DNA of 64,000 bases from Aliagarivorans marinus DSM 23064 (GTDB lineage: Bacteria; Pseudomonadota; Gammaproteobacteria; Enterobacterales; Celerinatantimonadaceae): assembly GCF_000429485.1 (NCBI RefSeq), contig NZ_AUBY01000025.1, forward strand, positions 1-64,000. The letters are read 5' to 3'. The position numbers and the translations under genes were made by a program. The notes under the pieces are model-generated. The model did no database searches and was not told the DNA's origin. It saw only the letters and a list, made by a program, of their open reading frames with translations. Positions within the stretch are counted from its first letter, which is position 1, and each line of letters begins with the position of its first letter. Shown here in pieces: positions 56,060 through 64,000 of this stretch.

Positions 56060-56713
56060 ATGGCTATGACTGACATGAAAGGATTTGTGCGCCCGTTGCT
56101 GGTGCTGTTAATGAGCGCTATGGGCTTAGTGGCCTGCTCTAGCAGTAGTAACTTACCCCCACTACCCAGTGCAACTGTTGTTCCCTCTCTCACCTCTGAT
56201 CCGGCCGAATATCAGTATCTGATTGGTCCGGGTGATGAGCTAAGCATCTTTGTTTGGCGTAACCCCGAAATCTCAGGCACCTTTATTGTTCGACCCGATG
56301 GAATGGTGTCCACCTCCTTGGTTGAAGACATTAAGGTCTCCGGTAAAACCCCCAGCCAGGTTGCCCGCGAGATTGAAGATGTGCTGTCGCAGTTTATCCG
56401 CGATCCCATTGTGACCGTGAGCATGGAAGAGTTCTTCGGTCCTTACAGCGAACAGGTGCGGGTGATTGGTGAAGCGTCTCAACCGCAGGCTATTGCGTAC
56501 CGCGAGAATATGACCTTGTTGGATGTGATGGTTGCTGTCGGCGGTTTGACCGAGTTTGCCAATGGCGATGCAGCGACCTTAGTGCGAGTGGTAAACGGCA
56601 CGCAACTGTCTTACCGAGTTGAGATCGCCCGTTTGATTCAGGATGGGGATATTAATGCTAATGTCGACATCTTGCCGGGCGACATCATTATTATTCCTGA
56701 ATCGTGGTTCTAG
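56060..56713 (+). CDS. XrtA-associated polysaccharide export lipoprotein (Wza-like)
   Basis: A 217-residue outer-membrane export protein with a lipobox near VACSS (about residue 26). The Poly_export domain shows YLIGPGDELSIFVWRNPEISG and DGMVSTSLVEDIKVSGKTPSQ, then SLBB-type RVIGEASQPQAI. It forms the secretion pore for the polymer. ATG 56060 or 56078 may be the true start; the second leaves a short signal peptide and fits equally. It heads the plus-strand operon that runs to prsR. Confidence 0.93.
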   Translation: MAMTDMKGFVRPLLVLLMSAMGLVACSSSSNLPPLPSATVVPSLTSDPAEYQYLIGPGDELSIFVWRNPEISGTFIVRPDGMVSTSLVEDIKVSGKTPSQVAREIEDVLSQFIRDPIVTVSMEEFFGPYSEQVRVIGEASQPQAIAYRENMTLLDVMVAVGGLTEFANGDAATLVRVVNGTQLSYRVEIARLIQDGDINANVDILPGDIIIIPESWF

Positions 56714-56727
56714 AGGCTTCGCTGTTG

Positions 56728-58290
56728 ATGCAAGAACAACTGGATGATCTGCTCCACTACCTTAGAGGGGTGTGGCTAAAGCGCCGCTATATTCTTATCG
56801 CTACTTGGTTGTTGTGTCCCATTGGCTGGGTCATGGTCACCATGATGCCTAACCAATATACTTCCGAAGCTCGAGTATATGCTGATACTCGCTCGATGCT
56901 TAAGCCGTTATTGAGAGGGTTAGCCTTGGACACCGACCCTGGACAAGAATTGGCGTTGGTGGTTAGGACCTTACTAAGCAGCTCTAATCTAGAGAAAATT
57001 GCAAGAGCTAGTGATGCGGATCTTTATGCAAGTACAAGTCAAGAGTATTTGGACTTACTTGATAGTCTCAAGGCAGATATAAAAATTGCTCAGTCGGATA
57101 AAGAACGACTCTACACTATAAAGTTCACTGGCTCTTCTCCAAAACAAGTGCAGAGTGTGGTTCAGGCTGTGCTAGATGTATTTGTAGAGAATACTCTTGG
57201 AGCCAAACGACTAGACTCTGATCAAGCGACTGTGTTCATCAATCAGCAGATAGACGACTACGAGACTAGGCTCAGTCAAGCAGAAAAGCGACTTGCTGAT
57301 TTCAAGCGAGAATATGCGGGACTCCTACCTGGCAGCGAACGCGGGTACTACTCCAACTTAGAAGAGGTTCAAAATCAACTTGAAGAGACTCGCCTACAGG
57401 TCAGCGAGGTGGAAACTAGGTTGGTTTCCGCCAGAGTACAATTATCATCTGAGGAAGCCATCGTTGCGCAGGCTCGTGAGCAAGTTAGTACTGAATACGA
57501 TGATCGTTTGCTGGCGCTGCAAACTCGCCTCGATGAACTGAACTTGCGTTACACTGAGCGTCATCCTGATGTAGTTGAAATAAATAGACAAATTATTGCT
57601 CTCCAGAAGCAGCAACAACTAGCGATAACTTCGGCTACCGCTAGCACTGCTTTGTTACAAGATTCTGTTGTTTATCAGGGGTTGAAGATAAAGGTTAGTG
57701 AATTAGAGAGTGAGCTCGCTTCTTTGCTAGTGAGAGAGGCCCGTTTTCAGTCGCGTTTAGATGAGTGGCAAGCTAAAGCTGAGCAAGTGCCAGATGTAGA
57801 AGCCAAGTTGACTGGTTTGAATCGTAACTATCAGATAACCAAGACTAAGTATGAGGAGCTTTTGGCTCGTCGAGAACAGGCTCTTATCTCCCAAAGCGCT
57901 GGTGAAACGACTGATGACATAAAATTTCGAGTTGTTGATCCGCCACTTATTCCTAACAAACCATCTGGTCCCCCTCGCCCCTTGTTGATTGCTGGCGTGC
58001 TGATAGCCAGCTTTGGTGTTGGGATAGGAGTGTCCTTCCTAGTGAGTCAAATTAATCCAGTAGTAACAAACGTTCGTCAGTTGTATCAGCTGACGGAGTT
58101 CCCTGTTTTAGGTGTCGTTACTGCGACTGCTGCTTCTGGCTTGGAAAAGCACGAACGGCGCAAAACAAATCTTTTTGTTATTTTAAATATGATCTTACTT
58201 TGCGTATTTGCGTTGGTTTTTGCTGCAAATGTAGTTCCAAGTCTTCAAAAAACGGTGATGCAAATTGTTCAGGAGATAAACCTGCTATGA
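56728..58290 (+). CDS. XrtA-system chain-length determinant (Wzz-like)
   Basis: A 520-residue inner-membrane co-polymerase. Two anchoring helices are near the ends (LIATWLLCPIGWVMVTMM; the last about 30 residues), with the PNKPSGPPRP motif before a third at about residue 415. The middle is a long coiled coil (from about residue 170 to 310). It works with the autokinase and export protein to set polymer length. I start at ATG 56728 behind AGAGG; the frame opens 24 bases earlier with GTG. The next gene overlaps by four bases (ATGA). Confidence 0.93.
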   Translation: MQEQLDDLLHYLRGVWLKRRYILIATWLLCPIGWVMVTMMPNQYTSEARVYADTRSMLKPLLRGLALDTDPGQELALVVRTLLSSSNLEKIARASDADLYASTSQEYLDLLDSLKADIKIAQSDKERLYTIKFTGSSPKQVQSVVQAVLDVFVENTLGAKRLDSDQATVFINQQIDDYETRLSQAEKRLADFKREYAGLLPGSERGYYSNLEEVQNQLEETRLQVSEVETRLVSARVQLSSEEAIVAQAREQVSTEYDDRLLALQTRLDELNLRYTERHPDVVEINRQIIALQKQQQLAITSATASTALLQDSVVYQGLKIKVSELESELASLLVREARFQSRLDEWQAKAEQVPDVEAKLTGLNRNYQITKTKYEELLARREQALISQSAGETTDDIKFRVVDPPLIPNKPSGPPRPLLIAGVLIASFGVGIGVSFLVSQINPVVTNVRQLYQLTEFPVLGVVTATAASGLEKHERRKTNLFVILNMILLCVFALVFAANVVPSLQKTVMQIVQEINLL

Positions 58291-59162
58291 GCACGATTGA
58301 AAAAGCAATGGAAAAGCTCAAACTTTCAAAGCAGGACGTGACTGAGCGCGACATATCAGTTGCTTCTGATGGTGAAGCCGAACCGCAGGTTAGTAGTAAA
58401 CCGACTTTGCATATTGATGCTCAATTATTAGAGGAAGCTGGGCTGATTTCAGACTTGCGTGATAGGCAGACGCGACGGACCAGTGATGAGTACCGCAGCA
58501 TCAAGCGAAAGCTGCTGAAAAGTGCCTCAGATCGAGGGCTAATCCCAGAGCATAAGCGCAATATGATTATGGTCACCAGCGCCAACCCGAAAGAGGGTAA
58601 GACCTTTACCTCGATCAACCTGGCGTTGAGTCTGGCACTGGAAAAAGACAAAACGGTGCTGTTGATCGATGCCGATGTTCTCAATCCCAGTATCAATCGG
58701 GTGTTAAAACTGGGTCAGCACACCGGGCTGATGGAGTACCTGCTGGGAGAGACCGATGATGTCGGCGACATCATCTATTCCACCAACATTCCAAACCTGC
58801 GGATTATGCCTGCAGGTCGCCCTCACCACTTGAGTAACGAGCTGTTATCCAGTGAGCGGATGATTGCGCTTACTCAAGAGTTGAGTAGCCGCTACAACGA
58901 CCGGATCCTGCTGTTTGATAGCCCTCCGATCCTTGGGGTGAATGAGACGGTAGTGCTGTCGAACTTTATTGGCCAGGCGGTGGTAGTGGTTGAACAAGAT
59001 AAAGCAAAACTGGCTGCAGTGAATGCAGCGGTGGGCCAGCTTGGGGAAGAAATTGCTATCGGCTTCGTGCTGAACAAAGCAGTGCGTGGCTCGGTAAGCT
59101 CTTATGGATACGGATATGGCTATGGATACGGCTACGGATATGAGGATAAAGATAGCGCTTAG
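58287..59162 (+). CDS. XrtA-associated tyrosine autokinase (Wzc/CpsD-like)
   Basis: A 291-residue cytoplasmic BY-kinase with Walker A VTSANPKEGKTFTSINLALS near residue 95, Walker A' VLLIDADVLNP, and Walker B ILLFDSPPILG. The C-terminal tail is a run of alternating Gly-Tyr pairs (about six Tyr), then EDKDSA, which is the autophosphorylation cluster. DNA for the tail is a near-perfect repeat of GGATAYGGNTAY units. Its ATG overlaps the stop of the chain-length gene. The outer-membrane protein gene starts inside its tail. Confidence 0.93.
   Translation: MSTIEKAMEKLKLSKQDVTERDISVASDGEAEPQVSSKPTLHIDAQLLEEAGLISDLRDRQTRRTSDEYRSIKRKLLKSASDRGLIPEHKRNMIMVTSANPKEGKTFTSINLALSLALEKDKTVLLIDADVLNPSINRVLKLGQHTGLMEYLLGETDDVGDIIYSTNIPNLRIMPAGRPHHLSNELLSSERMIALTQELSSRYNDRILLFDSPPILGVNETVVLSNFIGQAVVVVEQDKAKLAAVNAAVGQLGEEIAIGFVLNKAVRGSVSSYGYGYGYGYGYGYEDKDSA
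59101..59142 (+). repeat. Short tandem repeat in the kinase C-terminus
   Basis: GGATACGGATATGGCTATGGATACGG and its continuation consist of 6-base Gly-Tyr units, about six times. Loss or gain of a unit would change the number of tyrosines without breaking the frame. In the other frame the same bases give ATG codons upstream of the outer-membrane protein. Confidence 0.8.
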
Positions 59163-60603
59163 TCGGGTTTGTTTAGCGTTATTAGCATGTGGTTACTCGG
59201 TAGCAGGTGTTGCTGCTGATGTGAACGTAGAGGCCTTGGTCTCTGCTGAAGCGATCCATAGCGATAACGTTAATCGCAGTGCCGACAAAGAGTCAGGGCA
59301 GGTCTTCATCATTGGTGCAGGCCTCAACTCAACCATCACCGGAAACGACGGTGAGCTAGCGCTCGACTACCTCGCCCAGCAGGCGATTTACTCCTACGAC
59401 TCGGACAAGAACCAGCTCTACCACGAACTCGACTTTAACTCGCGTAAAGGACTGGGAAACAGTGGCGTTTCCGCAGTCTTGGATGCGGGCATGACAACCC
59501 TTCCCAATGACTTCAGCAGCAACCCGCTGAGTGATGTGGTCAGTGGCGATCTGGTCCAGCAAAGTAATGTCGATGCTGGACTTGAGTTTGAGTCAAACCC
59601 GCGTGGTTGGCTGGATGTCAGAGCCAGCGCTCGAGCCGGCCTCAACTATTACGACGATGAACGTTCCGGTGATAGCCAGCGTTATTCCGGCAACCTGTCG
59701 GTCAATAATGGCAGCAAGGCCAAGACGTGGTTCTGGGATCTCTCCAGTAACTACGTCTACCGTGAAGCCCGCGATAGCGACCAAGCAACTGAAAGCGTGA
59801 AATACAAGGGCGAACTCGGCCTGCAGCAAATCAGGGGCTGGAGTCCGTTCGTGCGGGGGGTTGGTGAAAGTTACTTCCAAGGCGTGCAAGCCAACAACGA
59901 TCTGGGAGAGCAAGAGAGCTGGGGTCCTGCTGTGCGTTATTACCCTAGTCGCAATAGCTACCTGGAGCTGAGCTACAACTTTACCCGTGATGACAACGAC
60001 AACGACGATTATGTGGGTGCCGCGCTGAGCTGGGCTCCCACCTCCAGAACCACCTTATATGCGGAATATGGGCAACGCTTCTTTGGTGATGCCTATGAGT
60101 TTTTATTCCAGCATCGTAAACGCCGTTTGACCACCTCGATCTCCTACAACGAAGAGCCGGTCAGCTTTGACCGTGAGTTCTTCACCGACGGTGATGATAT
60201 TACTCAGTTAAGCCTGCGTCGCTCATTAAGTGCCAGTGTCAGTTTGGCGCTCAAGCGCACCACCTACACCTTTAGCGGCAGACATGTGAGGCAAAAACGC
60301 TTGAGTGGCGATCAAATCAATTCAGAGAACATCAATTACGGAGTTGGCTTGTCTATCTCGCACCAGTTAACCCGTGACTGGACCGCTCGAGTAGGGGCCG
60401 ATTACGACCGCTATGAGCTGGAGAATCAAACCGTTGAGCAGCAGGATGATGATTACTACCGCTTCAACATTGGCTTCGACCAGCGGATCGCGGAAGAGCT
60501 GTTCTTGGTCTATAGCTACGCGTTTTCCGACCGTGCATCGAACGTAAGCAGCAGCGAATATCAAGAAAATCGCCTGTCCGTGCAGCTAAGGAAGAATTTC
60601 TAG
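59140..60603 (+). CDS. PEP-CTERM system outer-membrane beta-barrel protein
   Basis: A 487-residue protein with a signal peptide ending at AGVAA (about residue 25), then a barrel-like body of alternating strands (for example LDVRASARAGLNYYDD, SYLELSYNFTRDDND) and a terminal RLSVQLRKNF with final aromatic residue. It matches the exosortase-linked hypothetical family found in nearly all XrtA loci. I start at ATG 59140, which begins the signal peptide; it lies within the kinase's Gly-Tyr repeat DNA, where further in-frame ATG codons also exist. Confidence 0.88.
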   Translation: MRIKIALSRVCLALLACGYSVAGVAADVNVEALVSAEAIHSDNVNRSADKESGQVFIIGAGLNSTITGNDGELALDYLAQQAIYSYDSDKNQLYHELDFNSRKGLGNSGVSAVLDAGMTTLPNDFSSNPLSDVVSGDLVQQSNVDAGLEFESNPRGWLDVRASARAGLNYYDDERSGDSQRYSGNLSVNNGSKAKTWFWDLSSNYVYREARDSDQATESVKYKGELGLQQIRGWSPFVRGVGESYFQGVQANNDLGEQESWGPAVRYYPSRNSYLELSYNFTRDDNDNDDYVGAALSWAPTSRTTLYAEYGQRFFGDAYEFLFQHRKRRLTTSISYNEEPVSFDREFFTDGDDITQLSLRRSLSASVSLALKRTTYTFSGRHVRQKRLSGDQINSENINYGVGLSISHQLTRDWTARVGADYDRYELENQTVEQQDDDYYRFNIGFDQRIAEELFLVYSYAFSDRASNVSSSEYQENRLSVQLRKNF

Positions 60604-61665
60604 ATGTATGAAGCGTTTTTTGGGCTTAGCGACAAGCCATTTAAGCTAAGCCCTGACCCCAAGTTCTTCTTCGCCAGCCCGCACCATGAGCGGGCTATTT
60701 CCTATTTGCGTTATGGGCTCTCTCAGGGCGAAGGATTTATCGTGGTCACCGGGCCGATAGGCACCGGCAAGACTACCATCGCGCGCAGCTTGCTAGCCTC
60801 GGTGGATGCCTCGATCGTGGCTGCGCAAATCGCGACTACCCGCTTGAATCCAGAAGAGCTGGTGCGCTTGGTGGCGGCGCAGTTTGCCATTGATGTAGAT
60901 GGACTCAACAAGGCTGAGATCCTCAAGCGCTTTGAGAAGTACCTGCTGACCTTACATCAGCAAGGCAAGCGCGCCTTGTTGGTGGTGGACGAGGCGCAGA
61001 ACCTGCCCGCCGAAACGGTGGAAGAGCTGCGGATGTTGTCGAACTTTCAACTCGACGATAAGCCGCTGTTCCAAAGCTTCCTACTAGGCCAGGAGGAGCT
61101 TAAGCCGATTATTGAGCTGCCGGAGATGGAGCAGTTTCGCCAGCGGATCATCGCCTCTTGTCACCTCAAGCCCTTCGATGGCGAGCAGACTCAGGGCTAC
61201 ATCGAGCACCGCCTCAAGCAGGTGGGCTGGCAGGACAACCCCAAGTTAGATGAGGACATCTTCCCCAAGATCTCCGAGCTGACGAGAGGCATCCCGCGTA
61301 AGATCAATATCTTTGCCGATCGCTTGTTCCTGTATGCCTTTTTGGAGGATCTGCACATCATCTCCATGCAAGCAGTGGAAGCGGTTGCTGACGAGATGGG
61401 CGGTGAGCTCAGTGGCTCGCTGAATCAGCAAAGCACCGAGCAGCCAGTTGCGTCAGCAGCAAACAACGAGCTGGAGCAAATCCTCGGCGAGCAAGCACCA
61501 ATCGTTGATATCGATAGCAACCGGATCAAAGCGAACCTGTTGGATGTTTCCAGCTATTTGGAAGAAGTGGTGCTACGTAAGATCAAAATCATTCGCTACC
61601 TCGATAAGATGATCGAGAAGAAGCGCAACAGCTTGGTGGAAACCGACAGCGAGTCGGAAGCCTAA
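60604..61665 (+). CDS. XrtA-system ExeA/GspA-type ATPase
   Basis: A 353-residue AAA-type ATPase. The start MYEAFFGLSDKPFKLSPDPK is typical of the ExeA family. Walker A is GPIGTGKTTIARSL near residues 51-64, Walker B LLVVDEAQNLP near 132. Unlike ExeA it lacks a peptidoglycan-binding tail; the last 70 residues are charged and helical. It begins right after the barrel protein stop (TAG ATG) and is cotranscribed. It probably energises or positions the export machinery. Confidence 0.92.
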   Translation: MYEAFFGLSDKPFKLSPDPKFFFASPHHERAISYLRYGLSQGEGFIVVTGPIGTGKTTIARSLLASVDASIVAAQIATTRLNPEELVRLVAAQFAIDVDGLNKAEILKRFEKYLLTLHQQGKRALLVVDEAQNLPAETVEELRMLSNFQLDDKPLFQSFLLGQEELKPIIELPEMEQFRQRIIASCHLKPFDGEQTQGYIEHRLKQVGWQDNPKLDEDIFPKISELTRGIPRKINIFADRLFLYAFLEDLHIISMQAVEAVADEMGGELSGSLNQQSTEQPVASAANNELEQILGEQAPIVDIDSNRIKANLLDVSSYLEEVVLRKIKIIRYLDKMIEKKRNSLVETDSESEA

Positions 61666-61685
61666 GCACAGCATAGGACGCTCAC

Positions 61686-63788
61686 GTGGTTTTACTCGGA
61701 CTGGCCGGCTTTGCCTTGTCGGCCCTGCTCTATTTGTTTTTTGGCGCACTGCTATTGACGGTGAAGCCTCAGCGTATGCAGCAGGCACTGTTGCTGGCGG
61801 TGGGGCTGAGCCTACTGTGGGCCGTGCTGGCCTTGTTGCAGCTGGCTTGGGGCACGCCTCTTTATTTGGTGATGGCTGCAGAGACCCTACGTAACCTCGG
61901 CTGGTTTGTGCTGTTGTTAGCGGCGACCTCGCCATCGCTGTGGGTGATGCGTTTCAACTCCTACAGCAGCAAGCGCCAGCGCTTGGTGAGCATTGCGCTA
62001 CTGGTAGCCTTGCTACAAGCCTTTAACCTGCAGCTGGGCTCGTCGGGGCAATGGGTGTGGTTAGTGGTGCAACTGGCACAAAGCGTGGTGGGGCTGTGGC
62101 TGATTGAGCAGCTATATCGCCGCGTTGAACCCTCGATACGCAGCGCTACCAAACCGCTATGTTTAGGCCTAGGCCTGTTGTTTGCGTTTGACTTTACCCT
62201 TTACGCCGAGGCCATGCTGACGGCGCGCATCCCGCTAGCTTTCTGGAGTCTTAAAGGGGTAATTGCGATGATCTCGGTGCCGCTGGTGTTGCTTAGCGCT
62301 CGCCGGGTTAAGAACTGGTCCACCGAGCTCTACGTCTCGCGAGATGTGGTCTATCACAGCACCTTGCTAATGGTGGCCGGTGGCTACTTGCTGATGATGG
62401 CGCTGGTAGGTTATTACATCCGCTATGTGGGCGGTGCATGGGGCTCCTGGGCGCAGCTCGCATTTTTTGCGCTGAGCGGTCTGGTACTGGTGAGCCTGTT
62501 CTTATCGGAGAGCTTTCGCAAGAAGGTGAAGGTGCAGATCACCAAACACTTTTTTGCTAATAAGTATGAATATCGTCAGGAGTGGATGAACTTTGCAGCG
62601 GTGCTGGAAGAGGGCTCTCAGTCGCCTTATCACGTGGCCTTGCAGGCGATCAATCGCCCCTTTGGTTGCAGCTACACCCTGTTGGCGCTCAAAGAGCAGG
62701 GGGAGTTTCGAGTGGTTGCCTCTTACAACACCCGTCAAGATGACCAAGAGGCATTGCGGGTACTGGACGCCTTTGCTGAGTTGGCGCTGAATCAAAATTG
62801 GATCATCGATTTAAGTGAGCTGCGCTCCAATCACGATTTGTTGCCCAAATCGGTTAGCGCCAAAGACCTGCAGAGCTTCGAAAAATTTTCCTTGGTGGTA
62901 CCGATTAAGACCAGTGCCGGCTTCGAGGGCGCGTTTGTCTTATCGCCACCAAGCTCGACTCAGCGGATCAACTGGGAAGATCGGGATTTGCTGCGGGCAA
63001 TTAGCTATCAGCTTGGGCTGTTCTTGCAGATGCACCATGCTCATCAGGCGCTGGCCGAGAGTCAGCAGTTCGATGCCTTTAACCGAATGTCGGCGTTCTT
63101 GGTGCATGATTTGAAAAACGTACTGGCCCAGCTACAACTGCTCAGCAAGAATGCGCTTAAGCACCGCGATAATCCGGAGTTTATCGACGACGCCTTCAGC
63201 ACCGTGGATTCTGCCGCCCAGCGCTTGGGCAAAGTGGTGGCCCATCTGAGCAATCAGCGCCATCATCAGCAGGCTTTGGAGCGGGTTGATTTGTGTGAGC
63301 TCGTCAAAGAGGTGATCAGCCGGCGTGAATCGGGGGTGGTGAGTGTTAGCTTAGCGTGCAACCCCAGTGCCTTGATGCCGATTGAGTGTGAGCGAGAACG
63401 CTTTAGTAACGTATTGTCTCACTTGCTGCAAAATGCGGTGGATGCCTGTTTGGCTTCGGACAAGAGTGAGTCAAGGGTGGTGATCTCGGTGGATGCGGCA
63501 GAGCCGGGCTACTTTCGCTTAGCCATCACCGACAATGGCATCGGCATGTCTGAGGCGTTTATCGCCGAGCGCTTGTTTAAGCCCTTTGATACCACCAAAG
63601 GCAATGCAGGTATGGGGATCGGCGCTTACGATGCGAAGCGCTATGTTCAAGAACTGGGTGGACGCCTAGATGTGTTCAGCGAGGAAGGGGAGGGCTCAAC
63701 CTTTACTCTCCACCTCCCACAAAGTAATGTTGATAGCGAGCGTTCTGTTGATAGCGAACGTCCTATTGCAAAGGAAATGCGAGAATGA
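61686..63788 (+). CDS. prsK: PEP-CTERM/XrtA system histidine kinase PrsK
   Basis: A 700-residue sensor kinase starting at GTG 61686 (AGGA upstream). About eight N-terminal helices (residues 1 to about 275) are followed by a GAF-like domain and the kinase core: H-box FLVHDLKNVLAQLQ with the phospho-His near residue 475, N-box NAVDACLA, ITDNGIGMS and GNAGMGIGAYDAKRYV for ATP. It pairs with PrsR, whose ATG overlaps its stop (ATGA). The pair is thought to drive sigma-54-dependent PEP-CTERM gene expression; the element at 11752 would be a target. Confidence 0.94.
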   Translation: MVLLGLAGFALSALLYLFFGALLLTVKPQRMQQALLLAVGLSLLWAVLALLQLAWGTPLYLVMAAETLRNLGWFVLLLAATSPSLWVMRFNSYSSKRQRLVSIALLVALLQAFNLQLGSSGQWVWLVVQLAQSVVGLWLIEQLYRRVEPSIRSATKPLCLGLGLLFAFDFTLYAEAMLTARIPLAFWSLKGVIAMISVPLVLLSARRVKNWSTELYVSRDVVYHSTLLMVAGGYLLMMALVGYYIRYVGGAWGSWAQLAFFALSGLVLVSLFLSESFRKKVKVQITKHFFANKYEYRQEWMNFAAVLEEGSQSPYHVALQAINRPFGCSYTLLALKEQGEFRVVASYNTRQDDQEALRVLDAFAELALNQNWIIDLSELRSNHDLLPKSVSAKDLQSFEKFSLVVPIKTSAGFEGAFVLSPPSSTQRINWEDRDLLRAISYQLGLFLQMHHAHQALAESQQFDAFNRMSAFLVHDLKNVLAQLQLLSKNALKHRDNPEFIDDAFSTVDSAAQRLGKVVAHLSNQRHHQQALERVDLCELVKEVISRRESGVVSVSLACNPSALMPIECERERFSNVLSHLLQNAVDACLASDKSESRVVISVDAAEPGYFRLAITDNGIGMSEAFIAERLFKPFDTTKGNAGMGIGAYDAKRYVQELGGRLDVFSEEGEGSTFTLHLPQSNVDSERSVDSERPIAKEMRE

Positions 63789-64000
63789 CAAAGGAAATAC
63801 TGCTGGTCGTGGAAGACGACCCGGGCATTCAAAAGCAGATGAAATGGAGCTTCAGCGATTATCAAATCGTGATGGCGCAGGATCGCAGCAGCGCCATTGC
63901 CGCGCTACGCCGCCATGAGCCCAAGGTGGTGACGCTTGATTTAGGCCTGCCGCCGGATCCTGCCAATGCCAGCGAGGGGCTAGCTACCCTTCAAGAAATC
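63785..64000 (+). CDS. prsR: PEP-CTERM/XrtA system response regulator PrsR (partial)
   Basis: The window ends 72 codons into this gene. The visible part is a receiver domain: LLVVEDDPGIQKQM with the acidic pocket, and KVVTLDLGLPPDP with the phospho-Asp. In this family an NtrC-type AAA domain that contacts sigma-54 and a Fis-type DNA-binding end follow; they lie outside the window. The overlap with prsK and the order support the call. Confidence 0.88.
   Translation, partial: MTKEILLVVEDDPGIQKQMKWSFSDYQIVMAQDRSSAIAALRRHEPKVVTLDLGLPPDPANASEGLATLQEI

Noticed and set aside
1-64000. CRISPR array, prophage or toxin-antitoxin module
   Set aside because: No regularly spaced repeats, phage genes or recognisable toxin-antitoxin pairs were seen.

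Overview
The window looks like chromosome from a marine-type gammaproteobacterium, probably Alteromonadales or a near relative. It begins with the 3' end of a 23S rRNA and a complete 5S rRNA. It carries a FlgT protein of the kind found in Vibrio-type sheathed polar flagella, and it has the common uvrA / YajR-type transporter / ssb neighbourhood. The assignment rests on gene families only; genus is not determinable by eye.

Layout. 1-305: rRNA operon end and terminator. 305-1027: a non-coding stretch with two short look-alikes of the 5S 3' half and a well-matched sigma-54 promoter. 1028-3641: flgH, flgT and an unknown acidic protein. 3689-11648: housekeeping and miscellaneous genes (uvrA, MFS, ssb, DUF2007, Rossmann protein, serine protease, ThiF/E1-like). 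11752-20981: first part of a PEP-CTERM/exosortase region. It has a PEP-CTERM protein behind a sigma-54 promoter, a FeeM-like acyltransferase, prsT, a deacetylase, an ATP-grasp protein, a glycosyltransferase and a low-molecular-weight tyrosine phosphatase. 21445-34200: a decaying, visibly AT-rich island. It holds one intact IS5/IS903-type element with a 9-bp target duplication, three degraded relatives of it, broken acyltransferase, SGNH-hydrolase and glycosyltransferase genes, and a few intact surface-polysaccharide genes (GT2, OafA-type acyltransferase, O-antigen ligase, UDP-sugar dehydrogenase). 34203-51248: XrtA exosortase with glycosyltransferases, an aminotransferase, FemAB-like protein, flippase, three sulfotransferases, an asparagine-synthase-like protein and a deacetylase. 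51234-64000: the conserved XrtA core. It comprises a GNAT/ATP-grasp fusion, DUF3473-type deacetylase, priming sugar transferase, Wza-like export protein, Wzz-like chain-length protein, tyrosine autokinase, outer-membrane protein, ExeA-type ATPase, histidine kinase PrsK and the start of response regulator PrsR.

How it fits together. The genes describe a Wzx/Wzy-type exopolysaccharide, primed by the sugar transferase, extended by several GTs, flipped, polymerised, exported through the Wza/Wzz/kinase system and possibly sulfated. XrtA would cleave and anchor or release PEP-CTERM proteins at the cell surface. PrsK/PrsR together with sigma-54 would switch on PEP-CTERM protein expression; the near-consensus -24/-12 element before the PEP-CTERM gene fits that model. 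The most unusual points are the orphan flgH-flgT-unknown operon with its own sigma-54 promoter, the GNAT/ATP-grasp fusion beside a separate ATP-grasp gene, the sulfotransferase trio, and two IS remnants that lost the same internal segment between imperfect direct repeats.
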